64,000 bases of DNA from Chitinispirillum alkaliphilum (GTDB lineage Bacteria; Fibrobacterota; Chitinivibrionia; Chitinivibrionales; Chitinispirillaceae), in contig LDWW01000018.1 in assembly GCA_001045525.1 (NCBI GenBank), positions 1-64,000 on the forward strand, given 5' to 3'. Below the pieces are notes generated by a model. That model was not told the origin of the DNA, ran no database searches, and saw only the letters and a program-made list of their open reading frames with translations. Below, in pieces: positions 46,244 to 55,986 of the stretch. A program made the position numbers and the translations under genes. How positions within the stretch are numbered: the stretch's first letter is position 1; each line of letters opens with the position of its first letter.

Positions 46244-47102
46244 AACAGAAAACACCTACTCAGCCGAGGAATCAAATGACCGGGTGGGAGACATCCTTAG
46301 AAAAGAACGAATCACTCGCCGCATAGCAATAGAGACAATTGCTAAAGACCTCAAGCTTAATGTCAAGTATATTAAAGCACTTGAGTCAAGTGATTTCAAT
46401 TCACTTCCGGCAGACCCCTATATACGGGTTTACCTGCGTTCACTGGCAAAATACCTCTCGCTTGATCCCGAGGAGATCCTCTCTACCTTTTACAAAGAAA
46501 AAGGTATCAGCTCTGAGATGGAGAAAGGGAGCTCTTCCAAAATTCAGGTCAGCATGCAGGACACAGAGATTAAAAAACAAAACCCGACCTTCATTTTTGC
46601 CATCATACTGATTATTCTCTTTGGAGCGTTCATTTTCATAGCCAACAGAAGGGGCTGGATATCAACTCCAGAGGATCACTATCAGTACAGCTCAACACAG
46701 GAGGAAGCAGATCAGGAGTTGCTCCCGGAGGACAGCCTTGCAGTAATCCCTGTTTCTATTGAGGCAGACACCACCGAAGAAGAGTCTCCGGAAGAGGCGC
46801 AGCCTGCAGAACCGGTTGAGATGAATCTTGAACTCAGTGCCCAAAGGGATTCTGTCTGGGTACAGGTTTTCAGTGACGGGCAGTCGTGGAAAAATTTCAT
46901 CAAACGCAACAGCCCCCGCACATTTACGGCCGTGGACAGTTTCAATGTCCACGTTGGCAACAATTCTCTTCTGGATATCAAATTTGACGGCGAACCTCTA
47001 AACCTGGGCGGTTCAGGCGTAGTCACCTTTAAACTTGACAGAGAAACTCAGGAAACCTGGCCTCTGAGCAAATGGAACAGGGTTTTCAGAGGACGACTGT
47101 AA
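46233..47102 (+). CDS. RodZ-like membrane protein (HTH_25 plus DUF4115)
   Basis: A 289-aa protein with an N-terminal helix-turn-helix of the RodZ type (VGDILRKERITRRIAIETIA, KDLKLNVKYIKALESSDF, DPYIRVYLRSLAKYL), one membrane segment (about 112-133: FIFAIILIILFGAFIFIANR), an acidic linker and a C-terminal DUF4115 beta domain (VQVFSDGQSWKNFIKRNSPR). RodZ links MreB to the cell envelope. It lies between maf and tatD in the same operon. Confidence 0.88.
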   Translation: MSDKTENTYSAEESNDRVGDILRKERITRRIAIETIAKDLKLNVKYIKALESSDFNSLPADPYIRVYLRSLAKYLSLDPEEILSTFYKEKGISSEMEKGSSSKIQVSMQDTEIKKQNPTFIFAIILIILFGAFIFIANRRGWISTPEDHYQYSSTQEEADQELLPEDSLAVIPVSIEADTTEEESPEEAQPAEPVEMNLELSAQRDSVWVQVFSDGQSWKNFIKRNSPRTFTAVDSFNVHVGNNSLLDIKFDGEPLNLGGSGVVTFKLDRETQETWPLSKWNRVFRGRL

Positions 47103-47108
47103 ATCAGA

Positions 47109-47876
47109 ATGTGGATAGATATCCATGCACACCTGTTTGATCTCTCACCACAAGAGCTAAAAAACTGTATCGGTGAAGCTCAGAGAAGTGGTATTTGCAG
47201 AGTCATTAACAATTCTGTCTCCTTAAGCACGGCTGAAACGGTTATCCGGCAATGCCACGAGAGTCAGCCGTTGCTCAAAGGTGCCGTGGGCATATCCCCT
47301 TTTGATGTAAAAAACCAGCCTGCTCACTGGCTCTCCCAACTGAAAAAACTGGCTGAAGACAAACATGTTATTGCTGTCGGAGAGATTGGTCTTGATACCA
47401 GCAATCCCGTTTATCCACCCTATGATGAACAGCTTCCTTTCTTTTTACAACAGCTTGAGCTTGCAGCAGAGCTTGATTTGCCAGCCCTGGTTCACTCCCG
47501 CGGCGCGGAATCGCAAGTAGCGAAAATCTGCAGGGAAACTGGCGCAAAAAAAGTCATCTTTCACTGTTTTACCGGAGACAGAGCCGCTCTGGATTACATA
47601 CTGGAGAGCGGATACCACATCTCCATCTCCGGAATTGTAACATACAAAAATTCACATCTCTCCGGGATTGTTCCCAGTATTCCCACAGACAGACTCTTTA
47701 TCGAAACCGATACCCCATACCTTTCCCCGGTTCCCAAACGAGGCAAACCAAACACTCCGGCCAACCTAATGTATACCGGAAATCACATTAGCAAACTTCT
47801 CAATACAGAGCCGGATCTGCTTGAGCAGACAATTATTGACAACTACAAAAAAATGTTTAATGAAGATCCCGGGTAA
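47109..47876 (+). CDS. TatD-family metal-dependent hydrolase
   Basis: A 255-aa protein with IDIHAHLFDL (first metal His pair), GEIGLD (metal Glu), LPALVHSRGAE, KVIFHCFTGDR and FIETDTPYLSP (last Asp), the motif set of TatD nucleases. It lies 6 bases after the RodZ-like gene. It probably acts as a 3'-5' DNase or tRNA-processing-type enzyme. Confidence 0.92.
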   Translation: MWIDIHAHLFDLSPQELKNCIGEAQRSGICRVINNSVSLSTAETVIRQCHESQPLLKGAVGISPFDVKNQPAHWLSQLKKLAEDKHVIAVGEIGLDTSNPVYPPYDEQLPFFLQQLELAAELDLPALVHSRGAESQVAKICRETGAKKVIFHCFTGDRAALDYILESGYHISISGIVTYKNSHLSGIVPSIPTDRLFIETDTPYLSPVPKRGKPNTPANLMYTGNHISKLLNTEPDLLEQTIIDNYKKMFNEDPG

Positions 47877-47939
47877 ATTTTCTTTAAACTACTCCTAACC
47901 TTATAATATTTTATAATTAACATAAACAGGATGTAAATT

Positions 47940-48080
47940 ATGCTGATTTGGTCAATATTTTTTGTTGTTATGCTGATCTTTGCCATAGTCCTGATTTTTT
48001 ATCTCAATGTAGAACTCAATGAAATGGATAAGAAGGTCAGCGAACTGGCCTCGGATTTAGAGAAACATTATGAAAACTGA
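47940..48080 (+). CDS. 46-aa single-pass membrane microprotein overlapping hisC
   Basis: The ATG at 47940 opens 46 codons: a hydrophobic N-terminus (MLIWSIFFVVMLIFAIVLIF, residues 1-20) and then a heptad-like charged tail (NVELNEMDKKVSELASDLEK). AGGATG lies upstream. The stop at 48078-48080 is 11 bases inside hisC, which has its own start at 48070, so the two may be coupled. The shape, a membrane anchor plus short coiled coil, is common in small regulatory proteins. No family known. Confidence 0.6.
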   Translation: MLIWSIFFVVMLIFAIVLIFYLNVELNEMDKKVSELASDLEKHYEN

Positions 48081-49146
48081 AGAAGTAATCTCACTTATCA
48101 ATAATGATGTCAGAGGTTTGAAAAAATATCACCTCAACAGGCAGGATGCAGAAATCAAGCTTAACCAGAACGAAAACCCATACGACTGGCCACTGCAGAT
48201 AAAGGAAAAAGCAGCATCGTTTTTTACCCAGCGACCCTGGAACAGGTACCCTGATTTCATTCCCGATCAGCTAAAATCCCAACTGGCAGAGTATGCCGGT
48301 GTAGAAGCGCAAAATATCATAGTCGGTAACGGCTCAAATGAGATGCTTTTAGTGCTTTTACTATCTTTTGTTAAAAAAACAACATCGGTTACCTTATCCA
48401 CTCCCACATTTACCGTCTATAATCTTCTTGCAAGCGGAATGGGAGCATCCACCACAAGCATTAATCTTAAAGAGAACCTTCAGTTTGATACAGAGGCAAT
48501 TTGCAAGGCGGTTGAAAAGGATCCCGGCACTGCTCTCATCCTCTGCTCTCCCAACAACCCAACCGGAAGCACACTTTCCAAAGAAGATATAACGGGAATA
48601 CTTGGGGTTCACAAAGGTATTTGCATACTTGATCAGGCCTATGTTGAGTTTGGGGGATACGATGCAATTGAGTTGTTGAAAAGATATCCCAATCTGATTA
48701 TTACCCGTACATTTTCCAAAGCAATGGCTGGAGCAGGGCTGAGAACTGGTTACATGATCGGTACAGCGGAAATCATCTCGGAAATAAACAAAATAAAGCT
48801 GCCTTACAACATTAACTTCTTTTCCGAATACGCAGCTTCTCTTATGTTGCAAAACCGCAACTTACTTCGCCACAGTATCGATACCACTATAGAGCAGCGC
48901 AGCGAGCTGTTTGATTTTCTTAACTCACAGCCATTCGACTCTGTGTACCCAAGTGAGGGAAATTTTATTCTGGTGAGAAGCAAAATGAAAGACAAAATGT
49001 TTGATTTTCTGGTGAAAGACGGTATTCTGATACGGGATGTATCCACCTATACCATGCTTGAGAATTGTATGAGAATAAGTATCGGAACACCGGAAGAAAA
49101 TAAAAAGCTCAAAGAGAGTCTCAGAAAATTTTTCCTGAACCACTAA
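48070..49146 (+). CDS. hisC: Histidinol-phosphate aminotransferase
   Basis: A 358-aa class I/II aminotransferase: KLNQNENPYDWP at the N-terminus, GNGSNEMLLVLLLSF, ILCSPNNPTGSTLSKEDI, LDQAYVEFG, and RTFSKAMAGAGLRTGYMIG around the PLP-binding Lys. It makes L-histidinol phosphate. hisB follows 71 bases later. The start overlaps the microprotein by 11 bases. Confidence 0.94.
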   Translation: MKTEEVISLINNDVRGLKKYHLNRQDAEIKLNQNENPYDWPLQIKEKAASFFTQRPWNRYPDFIPDQLKSQLAEYAGVEAQNIIVGNGSNEMLLVLLLSFVKKTTSVTLSTPTFTVYNLLASGMGASTTSINLKENLQFDTEAICKAVEKDPGTALILCSPNNPTGSTLSKEDITGILGVHKGICILDQAYVEFGGYDAIELLKRYPNLIITRTFSKAMAGAGLRTGYMIGTAEIISEINKIKLPYNINFFSEYAASLMLQNRNLLRHSIDTTIEQRSELFDFLNSQPFDSVYPSEGNFILVRSKMKDKMFDFLVKDGILIRDVSTYTMLENCMRISIGTPEENKKLKESLRKFFLNH

Positions 49147-49217
49147 ACAAGTCATAAAAAATCGAATAATACAAAATCACAATATTACGAATCTCTTGTT
49201 CCGATTAAGGAGAGGAA

Positions 49218-49808
49218 ATGGCACGTTCTTCACATGTAAAACGCACGACAGGTGAAACCGATATAGTTTTGGATCTTATCATAGAGGGTGATGGTAAGTC
49301 GGTAGTAAACAGTGGGAACGGTTTTTTTGATCACATGCTGACACTTTTTTCAAAGCATGGTCTTTTCAACCTTACACTCACCTGCGAGGGAGACACCCAC
49401 GTTGATTTCCACCACAGTGCCGAAGATATCGGGATCTGTCTCGGAATGGCATTCAAGGAAGCGCTTGGTGACTGTAAGGGAATCTTTCGCTATGCAACTT
49501 TCTATATACCCATGGATGAATCTCTGGTAAGAGTTTGCCTGGATATTTCCGGACGACAGAATCTTGTATACAATGTTCCTCTGCAGGACAGGGTTATCGG
49601 CAGCTTTGAATGTGATCTTGTTGAAGATTTCTTTAAAGCTTTTACAGATCACTCCCGCATAACTTTACATGTAGACCTTTTGCGAGGACGTAACAGCCAT
49701 CACTCAGTTGAAGCTGTGTTCAAGGCGTTTGGGAAAGCTCTTTCACAGGCCTGCAGCATAAATGCACGCGCCGCCAATGAGCTGCCGACAACTAAAGGTA
49801 TTCTGTAA
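49218..49808 (+). CDS. hisB: Imidazoleglycerol-phosphate dehydratase
   Basis: A 196-aa protein with the paired metal motifs FFDHMLTLFSKHG, DFHHSAEDIGI and RNSHHSVEAVFKAFGKAL of the stand-alone HisB dehydratase (no phosphatase domain). AGGAGAGG lies 7 bases upstream of its ATG. It works with HisC in histidine synthesis. Confidence 0.96.
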   Translation: MARSSHVKRTTGETDIVLDLIIEGDGKSVVNSGNGFFDHMLTLFSKHGLFNLTLTCEGDTHVDFHHSAEDIGICLGMAFKEALGDCKGIFRYATFYIPMDESLVRVCLDISGRQNLVYNVPLQDRVIGSFECDLVEDFFKAFTDHSRITLHVDLLRGRNSHHSVEAVFKAFGKALSQACSINARAANELPTTKGIL

Positions 49809-50201
49809 ACCAGAATACTGCTGTAATTATTGGTAGTGTTTTTTATTTCAGCTTTTTGCATTCCCGAGAAGCAGAGAGCTGAAAAAAAATTCAGCTGTTT
49901 CTGCAAGGATCCGTTCAAAACAAGAAATTCCGGTCGTGCAAATATTTTCCGGGAAAACGGAAATATATCTCTGTCCAGATGCGTACTTCATACTCTTGTT
50001 CAGAACTACCCTCATACACCCCTCTGGCAATGAAAACCGCATGGGTTCTTAATGTTGCCGATCCGGTGCTGTTTATAAAATGAGGAAAAATATAGCCTTT
50101 TGCTGTTTTTTATTGTAGTTTTATAGTACATTGTTAATATAATGTTTATGATGAATCATTTGCTTGCTTGATAATTGAATTTTATGTTAAAAGGAGGAAC
50201 T
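49809..50201. other. 393-base gap with one hairpin
   Basis: No convincing gene. A hairpin at 49871-49904 has outer GCAGA/TCTGC and inner AGCTGAA/TTCAGCT stems around an A6 loop. It has no T-run; it may be a weak end of the his transcript. The last 30 bases carry the strong AAAGGAGGAACT ribosome site of the next gene. Confidence 0.5.
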
Positions 50202-51005
50202 ATGTACAGAGGCAAGTTCCTGATTACCGGAATCGTTTGTACTGCTGTGATTTTCGGATGTTCAAATACAGAAGAGCCTGTCGACAAAGAGTTTACAGCC
50301 GTTCCCAGAGTTGCAGAAAGTTTCGAAACCGATACCAGAGATGTATTCGATGAATTTTTTCAGGAAGACAGTCCATCTGCAAAATCAGAGGAAGTCAAAA
50401 GAGAGCCGCAAACCAAGTCTCCAATTCAGGAAGTAAGGTTCACTGAAAGCGGCCGCTATGTGGTGCAGGTTTCAACCGTTGGTGAACGCAGATCAGCAGA
50501 AAAGCTTATATCTGATCTGGAAAACCGCGGCTACCCTGCATACATTGCAGAAGTGGAAAACCCCACTCCTCAGCTATACGGGGAATATTACAGAGTAAGA
50601 ATTGGTGGATTTACAGGTGTATCACAGGCCAGAGCATTTGGTGAAAATGTTCTCCGCAATGAAGGTCTGGACTTCTGGGTTGATAACAGAGCAAACGACA
50701 ATGTTGGTATAGTAGGAAGCGGTTTTGGCACTACTGAATCTACCTGGAGCTCTGAGCCCACTCCAAGAACAACAACTCCCTCTACAGGATCCGCTTGGGA
50801 AAACACCACACCTTCAGCAACCCCGGTCTCTGATCCATCACCAAAACCTGCTGAAGAGCGTACTATTACTTCACAGCCTGCAGAACCTGAACCAACTGAA
50901 AAGCAGACAGAAACTTTACCCCCTCCTCCCCCACCGGAGCCGGCGACAACAGATGATTCACCATCAAACGGCTGGGGAACTGACGACTGGGGATCTGGCT
51001 GGTAA
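50202..51005 (+). CDS. SPOR-domain lipoprotein
   Basis: A 267-aa protein starting at the ATG 50202 behind AAAGGAGGAACT; an upstream frame to 50175 lacks a site. It has a lipoprotein signal (VIFGC), an acidic linker, a SPOR domain at about 80-160 (GRYVVQVSTVGERRSAEKLI, then YYRVRIGGF) and a Pro/Thr/Ser-rich tail ending with GTDDWGSGW. SPOR domains bind denuded peptidoglycan at the septum. It is followed by a strong terminator. Confidence 0.88.
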   Translation: MYRGKFLITGIVCTAVIFGCSNTEEPVDKEFTAVPRVAESFETDTRDVFDEFFQEDSPSAKSEEVKREPQTKSPIQEVRFTESGRYVVQVSTVGERRSAEKLISDLENRGYPAYIAEVENPTPQLYGEYYRVRIGGFTGVSQARAFGENVLRNEGLDFWVDNRANDNVGIVGSGFGTTESTWSSEPTPRTTTPSTGSAWENTTPSATPVSDPSPKPAEERTITSQPAEPEPTEKQTETLPPPPPPEPATTDDSPSNGWGTDDWGSGW

Positions 51006-51031
51006 ACTGAACATTTACTACGAATAATGGT

Positions 51032-51067
51032 AAGGTTTTGCCCTCTTCCGGGCAAAACCTTTTTTTT
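51032..51067 (+). terminator. Rho-independent terminator between the SPOR gene and rimO
   Basis: A perfect 12-bp stem (AAGGTTTTGCCC and GGGCAAAACCTT) with a 6-base loop, followed by a T-run to 51067. It lies 27 bases after the SPOR gene stop and 19 before the rimO start. Confidence 0.95.
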
Positions 51068-51085
51068 CTGAGGATTCAAAAAAAC

Positions 51086-52366
51086 ATGATCAAAGTTGCT
51101 TTACAAAATCTTGGCTGCAGTAAAAATCTGGTAGATGGTGAGAAGATACTACATTTTCTCACTTCCAACGGACTGGAATTTACTGAAGATCTGACACAAG
51201 CTGAAATCATAACAGTAAACACCTGTGCCTTCATCAAAGAAGCTCAGGAGGAGGCCATCGGAACTATTCTTGACATGGCCCAGTACAAAAATAATGGCAG
51301 GTGTGAAAAACTGATTGTATGTGGCTGTTTTTCAGAACGCTACCGCGAGAAAGTCAGACAAGAACTTCCTGAAGTTGACATTTGGGCCGGGGTACAGGAT
51401 TGGCAAAATGTACTCAAAGAGGTGGTTTCTGCAAAAAACATTTCCACCTCCTTTGAGCGACGGTTGTTTGAACCAGTTTCCACACAGCATCTCAAAATCG
51501 CCGAAGGATGCTCGCACAGATGCTCATTTTGTGTGATTCCTTCAATCAGAGGAGATTACAAAAGCAGAACACAGCAAGATATCCTTGCGGAAGCAAATTG
51601 GCTGTATCAGAAAGGAACAAGAGAACTGATACTTGTGGCTCAGGACACTTCCAGATACGGCTTTGACAGAAATGATTCCCTGGTTAATCTGTTGCAGACA
51701 CTCCTTTCAGAAACCGATTTCCCCTGGATACGTATGATGTATCTTCACCCTCAGTTTGTAACAGATGAACTGCTTCAGCTCGTCGCTTCGGATAAAAGAA
51801 TATGTCCCTATTTTGATATCCCGCTTCAGCACATTGCTGACCCTGTACTAAGAGGTATGGACCGGCGCCCTCTTTCAGATGGAATTTACAAGCTTATCAA
51901 CCGTATACGGAGTTTTGTTCCTGATGCCGGGATACGCAGTTCGTTTATACTTGGATTTCCAGGTGAAACCGAGGACCATTATAAGGAACTCAGAGATTTC
52001 ATCGAATTTGCACGTTTCGAAAAACTCGGTGTATTTCCCTTCTCTGCCGAAGAAGGAACAAAGGCCTGTGATATGCGCCCCCGTCCGGGAAACAATACCG
52101 TCGCGCGGCGTTGCGAAGAACTTATGGCTGTTCAGCGCGAGATCAGCAGGGAGATTCTTGAGTCCCGGGTAGGATCGGAAACCGAAATCATTATCGACCG
52201 TGTAAGTGATGATCCTGATTTTAATTTTGAAGCCAGAACCAGACTCGATGCACCTGAGGTAGATGGGAAAGTTTATCTCAATTTCGGAAGTTTTGAACCG
52301 GGTACAATTCTTAAGACAAGGATCATCGGGGCATCAGATTATGATCTCTATGCACAGGAGATTTAA
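51086..52366 (+). CDS. rimO: Ribosomal protein S12 methylthiotransferase RimO
   Basis: A 426-aa protein from ATG 51086 (MIKVALQNLGCSKNLVDGEK); a longer frame from 51038 overlaps the terminator and has no site. UPF0004 N-domain Cys residues (CSKN, NTCAFIKEAQEEA, CGCFSERY), the radical SAM motif CSHRCSFCVIP, and a C-terminal TRAM domain are present. It thiomethylates Asp of ribosomal protein uS12 using two Fe-S clusters. Confidence 0.95.
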   Translation: MIKVALQNLGCSKNLVDGEKILHFLTSNGLEFTEDLTQAEIITVNTCAFIKEAQEEAIGTILDMAQYKNNGRCEKLIVCGCFSERYREKVRQELPEVDIWAGVQDWQNVLKEVVSAKNISTSFERRLFEPVSTQHLKIAEGCSHRCSFCVIPSIRGDYKSRTQQDILAEANWLYQKGTRELILVAQDTSRYGFDRNDSLVNLLQTLLSETDFPWIRMMYLHPQFVTDELLQLVASDKRICPYFDIPLQHIADPVLRGMDRRPLSDGIYKLINRIRSFVPDAGIRSSFILGFPGETEDHYKELRDFIEFARFEKLGVFPFSAEEGTKACDMRPRPGNNTVARRCEELMAVQREISREILESRVGSETEIIIDRVSDDPDFNFEARTRLDAPEVDGKVYLNFGSFEPGTILKTRIIGASDYDLYAQEI

Positions 52367-52485
52367 TGTTGAATTGAAATTTGGATTGCTCACAAATTAT
52401 TTTACCGCCACAGCAATTTCCAGATGAAATTGTCGATCTACGGTATAAAGCCAAAAACAGGTCAGTTTAAAAAAGGAGACCTACT

Positions 52486-52764
52486 ATGCCCACTTATGAT
52501 TATGAATGCCAAAAGTGTGGTTTTGTGTTTGAAGAATTTCAGAGTATCAGTGCAGATCCTCTCACAGACTGCCAAAAAGAGGGCTGCGACGGGAAAGTGA
52601 AGAGATTGCTCTCTGCGGGGGCAGGATTTCTTTTCAAAGGCAGTGGTTTCTACATTACAGATTACCGCTCAGAATCTTACAAAAAAGGTGCACAGGCAGA
52701 CAGCTCCGGTTCCACCGGTTCATCATCAGGAAGTTCTTCCACATCTACTTCAAAATCATCTTAA
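52486..52764 (+). CDS. FmdB-family zinc-ribbon protein
   Basis: A 92-aa protein with MPTYDYECQKCGFVFEEFQS and a second Cys pair in LTDCQKEGCDGKVKRLLS, the zinc ribbon of FmdB-type putative regulators, then GSGFYITDYRS and a Ser-rich tail. GGAG lies just upstream. It is 18 bases before obgE. Confidence 0.92.
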   Translation: MPTYDYECQKCGFVFEEFQSISADPLTDCQKEGCDGKVKRLLSAGAGFLFKGSGFYITDYRSESYKKGAQADSSGSTGSSSGSSSTSTSKSS

Positions 52765-52782
52765 TCCTGAAAATAGCACATA

Positions 52783-53775
52783 ATGTTTATTGATGAAACA
52801 ACAATAGAAGTATCTGCAGGGAATGGCGGCAACGGCTGCCATTCCTACGAAAGACTCAAATACAAGCCCAAAGGACGTCCCGATGGAGGGGATGGGGGCA
52901 GAGGGGGAAATATTTATGTTCTTGCCTCCTCTATGGTCCACACACTTCAGGATGTAGCCTACAAGCGTCATTACAAGGCTCAAAGAGGAGCTCATGGCAA
53001 AGGCTCACGTAAAACCGGAAAAAGTGGTGAAGATATATGCATTAAGGTCCCGCTGGGAACCGTTGTATATGATAATGAAACCAATGAAATAATTGCAGAC
53101 TGTGTGCAGGAAAAAACAAAAATCACAGCTGCTAAAGGGGGACGCGGCGGAAGAGGAAATGCAGCTCTGGCTTGTCCCAGAAACCCCAATCCAGAACGCT
53201 GCGAAGAGGGTAAACCGGGCGAAACAAAAAAATTGCGTCTCGAACTGAAAGTTCTGGCAGATGTGGGGCTTGTGGGCAGACCCAACGCGGGTAAATCCAC
53301 ACTGCTGTCTACAATTTCACAGGCTCGCCCCAAAATAGCCGATTATCCTTTTACTACCAAGGAACCAAATCTTGGCATTATCAGACTACCCGATATTCAT
53401 CAATCATTCGTAATGGCAGATATTCCCGGACTTATCGAAAAATGTCATGAAGGCAAAGGGCTTGGAATCCGCTTTCTAAAGCATATAGAGAGAACAAGGG
53501 TACTTGCGATAATGGTGGAAGCGATATCTGAAGATCCGCTCAAGGATGCCTCCGTTTTACTTGAAGAGCTTGCACACTACAGCGAAGCACTTGTGGAAAA
53601 ACCCAAATGTTTCATACTCACTAAAACAGATCTTCTGTCTGAAGAGGAAAAAGAAAGCAAAACTCCACAGGGATGGCTATCGATGTCTGCAGTAACAGGC
53701 GAAGGTGTAGAAAAAGTGATCAGAAAACTATGGGAGATGCTTGGAGAATCCCCTATAGAGGATGGCACATTATAG
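52783..53775 (+). CDS. obgE: Obg-family GTPase
   Basis: A 330-aa protein with the Gly-rich Obg domain (VSAGNGGNGCHSYERLKYKP; GRPDGGDGGRGGNIYV) and a GTPase domain with GLVGRPNAGKSTLLSTIS, DIPGLIEKCHEGKGLG and LTKTDLL. It is a ribosome-assembly and stress GTPase. The C-terminus is the short type without an OCT domain. Confidence 0.96.
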   Translation: MFIDETTIEVSAGNGGNGCHSYERLKYKPKGRPDGGDGGRGGNIYVLASSMVHTLQDVAYKRHYKAQRGAHGKGSRKTGKSGEDICIKVPLGTVVYDNETNEIIADCVQEKTKITAAKGGRGGRGNAALACPRNPNPERCEEGKPGETKKLRLELKVLADVGLVGRPNAGKSTLLSTISQARPKIADYPFTTKEPNLGIIRLPDIHQSFVMADIPGLIEKCHEGKGLGIRFLKHIERTRVLAIMVEAISEDPLKDASVLLEELAHYSEALVEKPKCFILTKTDLLSEEEKESKTPQGWLSMSAVTGEGVEKVIRKLWEMLGESPIEDGTL

Positions 53776-53824
53776 TTTTATTCAGTACTGAATTCCTTTC
53801 ACGTAAAAATCAAAGGATTAAATC

Positions 53825-54499
53825 ATGCGATATAAACCATTTCTTTTTGTGCTCCTTCTCTCTGGAACTCTCTTTTCCCAGGCAACCACAATAGTCGCCT
53901 CCAGACCCACTCACTATTTGTTCACTCCGACAGCCTATGTCAACGAACCATATCATCTGGTTCTTGGGTTTCGTGAAATCTCGTACGCCTTCCCGGGGAA
54001 CCTGCAAATCCAGGCATCACTTTTTGATAATATAGGACGAATCAACCTGGGTGCAAAGTACGGAGTCGCAGAAAATATGGCAATCGGTGCAGGTATGGCG
54101 CATTCACTTATGTACCCCTGGACTGGAGGACACGGTATACGCAGATATCACAGCCCCCGATTCGGCATTTTCTTTACTCTCGGAGTAGTCCAGAATCCGG
54201 AGATGGAGGCGGCACTCACGTTCCATTCTCAGATTGGTAACAGTTTCTCTGTGGGGTGTGATTTTGGGTTAAAGTATACACCTGTGGACGTGTGGTCATT
54301 TATGGCTGAAGTCGGAACATCATTTAATCTGAGTGAACCAAGATTTTATCTCAATACTATTGGCGGAATAAGAATACATCCCCCGAATTTACCGTTTCTG
54401 AATTTTGACCTGGGAATTAACTTAACAGAATTCTCACCCGGGAGTGGCGTAAATATTGGGGTTTACATTGATTTTATCTTTGCAATGATTACAATGTAG
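53825..54499 (+). CDS. Putative outer-membrane beta-barrel protein
   Basis: A 224-aa protein with a signal peptide (MRYKPFLFVLLLSGTLFSQA) and alternating strands with many Gly and aromatic residues (NLGAKYGVAENMAIGAGMAH). No family recognised. It is 49 bases after obgE, but has its own terminator at 54537. Confidence 0.7.
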   Translation: MRYKPFLFVLLLSGTLFSQATTIVASRPTHYLFTPTAYVNEPYHLVLGFREISYAFPGNLQIQASLFDNIGRINLGAKYGVAENMAIGAGMAHSLMYPWTGGHGIRRYHSPRFGIFFTLGVVQNPEMEAALTFHSQIGNSFSVGCDFGLKYTPVDVWSFMAEVGTSFNLSEPRFYLNTIGGIRIHPPNLPFLNFDLGINLTEFSPGSGVNIGVYIDFIFAMITM

Positions 54500-54536
54500 A
54501 TTTTAAATAGTACAAACGATTTTACCTGAATAGAGT

Positions 54537-54563
54537 AAAACCCGGGAGACCTGCCCGGGTTTT
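54537..54563 (+). terminator. Rho-independent terminator between convergent genes
   Basis: AAAACCCGGG at 54537-54546 pairs with CCCGGGTTTT at 54554-54563 around a 7-base loop. Both sides end with A or T runs, so it can serve the plus-strand barrel gene and the minus-strand aroF gene. Confidence 0.9.
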
Positions 54564-54614
54564 CTGTTTTTCTTACCTTTGCTTGCTCTTGGATTAATGC
54601 TCCATTAGATTTAC

Positions 54615-55694
54615 CTAAACTGATCCATTTTCCCTGAGCAGGGACCAGATCTGATCAGACTTACCTTTAATACCAAGTAGTTGCTTTTCAGTAATACTCT
54701 GCTCCCCGTCACAAAGTGCATTTGCAGGATCGTTATGTGTCTCTATCAATAACCCATCCGCCCCCGCAGCAACCGAAGCCAGTGAAGCCCCCAGCACATT
54801 TGCTCTGTAACCGGTTGAGTGGGATGGATCAAACACTACCGGCAGATTGGATTCCCGCTTCAAAACTGTAATCGCTCCTATATCAGGGGTAAAACGTTGA
54901 AACTTTTCCTCTTCAAATGTTCTTATTCCCCTGAGGCACAGAATCACATTGGGATTTCCGTTAGCTACAATATACTCCGCAGCAAGCAGAAAATCCTTTA
55001 GAGTGGAAGAATCACCCCGTTTCAATAGAACTGGTTTTTTGTTGTCTTTGGTCAGCATTGCAAGTTCCTGAAGAAATCCGTAGGATTTCATATTCCGGGC
55101 GCCCACCTGAATAATATCTGCATACTCTATAACGTTTTCAAGTACATTATGCTTCTCCAAAGTACCGTCTTCAGTTACATGCCTGTGAAGCCCTGTTGCC
55201 TCGGTGATTATTTTAAGCCCGTATTGTTCCCTGACTTTGGCAAGAAGCTTGAGCCCCCTTAGCCCCATTCCCTGAAAACTGTATGGGGATGTTCTTGGCT
55301 TATATGCACCACCCCGCATTATCCGTATCCCCATGGAAGATATGTAGGATGCTATAATCATCACCTGCTCCTCTGTTTCAAGAGAACAGGGACCGGCCAT
55401 GTAGGCGATCTCTTCACCACCAATCGTGACTCCCCCTACATCAACCACTTTAGATGCAGCGGAATACTCCCTGGAAACAAGTTTATATGGCTTTGAAATA
55501 CGAATTACCTTATCAACTCCATCCAGCTCCCCAAAGTAACTCTCCTCAACACCGGACAGGTCACCAAGTATACCGATAATATCAATGCCCGTAGTTCCGT
55601 GAATAATTTCGTAATCAAAACCAGCCTGCTTTATTTTATTGAGTACTTTTTTCTCCTGATCAGGACTGGCGTCCTTATGCATATGAATTATCAT
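54615..55694 (-). CDS. aroF: 3-deoxy-7-phosphoheptulonate (DAHP) synthase, AroF/type I-beta
   Basis: A 359-aa protein. Residues 1-70 form an ACT-like ferredoxin fold (MIIHMHKDASPDQEKKVLNK), typical of Thermotoga-type enzymes. The catalytic barrel contains MAGPCSLETEEQ, GGAYKPRTSPYSFQGMG, QVGARNMKSYGFLQEL, LLKRG and FDPSHSTGYR. It catalyses the first step of the shikimate pathway. A structured element lies about 290-340 bases upstream. Confidence 0.96.
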   Translation of the reverse strand: MIIHMHKDASPDQEKKVLNKIKQAGFDYEIIHGTTGIDIIGILGDLSGVEESYFGELDGVDKVIRISKPYKLVSREYSAASKVVDVGGVTIGGEEIAYMAGPCSLETEEQVMIIASYISSMGIRIMRGGAYKPRTSPYSFQGMGLRGLKLLAKVREQYGLKIITEATGLHRHVTEDGTLEKHNVLENVIEYADIIQVGARNMKSYGFLQELAMLTKDNKKPVLLKRGDSSTLKDFLLAAEYIVANGNPNVILCLRGIRTFEEEKFQRFTPDIGAITVLKRESNLPVVFDPSHSTGYRANVLGASLASVAAGADGLLIETHNDPANALCDGEQSITEKQLLGIKGKSDQIWSLLRENGSV

Positions 55695-55986
55695 CTGTTA
55701 TAATCTCCTTTGCCAGCATTTTAGTTTTCTATTATAATCCCGTATCTCTCGCCCCATAAAGGCACACACTCTGTCAGAGTTGAGGAGAAGTATCCTTTCG
55801 CTCAAAGTGCAACGGAATCCGGAAACTGAGCGATTCTCTCAATAGCGGAAATTTAATATACTTTCTACACATCGAAAAGTTGAGTTTGGCTCTAACCTTA
55901 GCAAGGCTAAATAAAAATCTCAGTGACGGAACCATAAAAAGTGTTGTATAGAATCGACCTGAAAGTGGCTATATGTTCAGGCTCTT

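Noticed and set aside
49848-50042. 64-codon minus-strand frame after hisB
   Set aside because: No start signal, and it crosses a hairpin; nothing resembles a known family.
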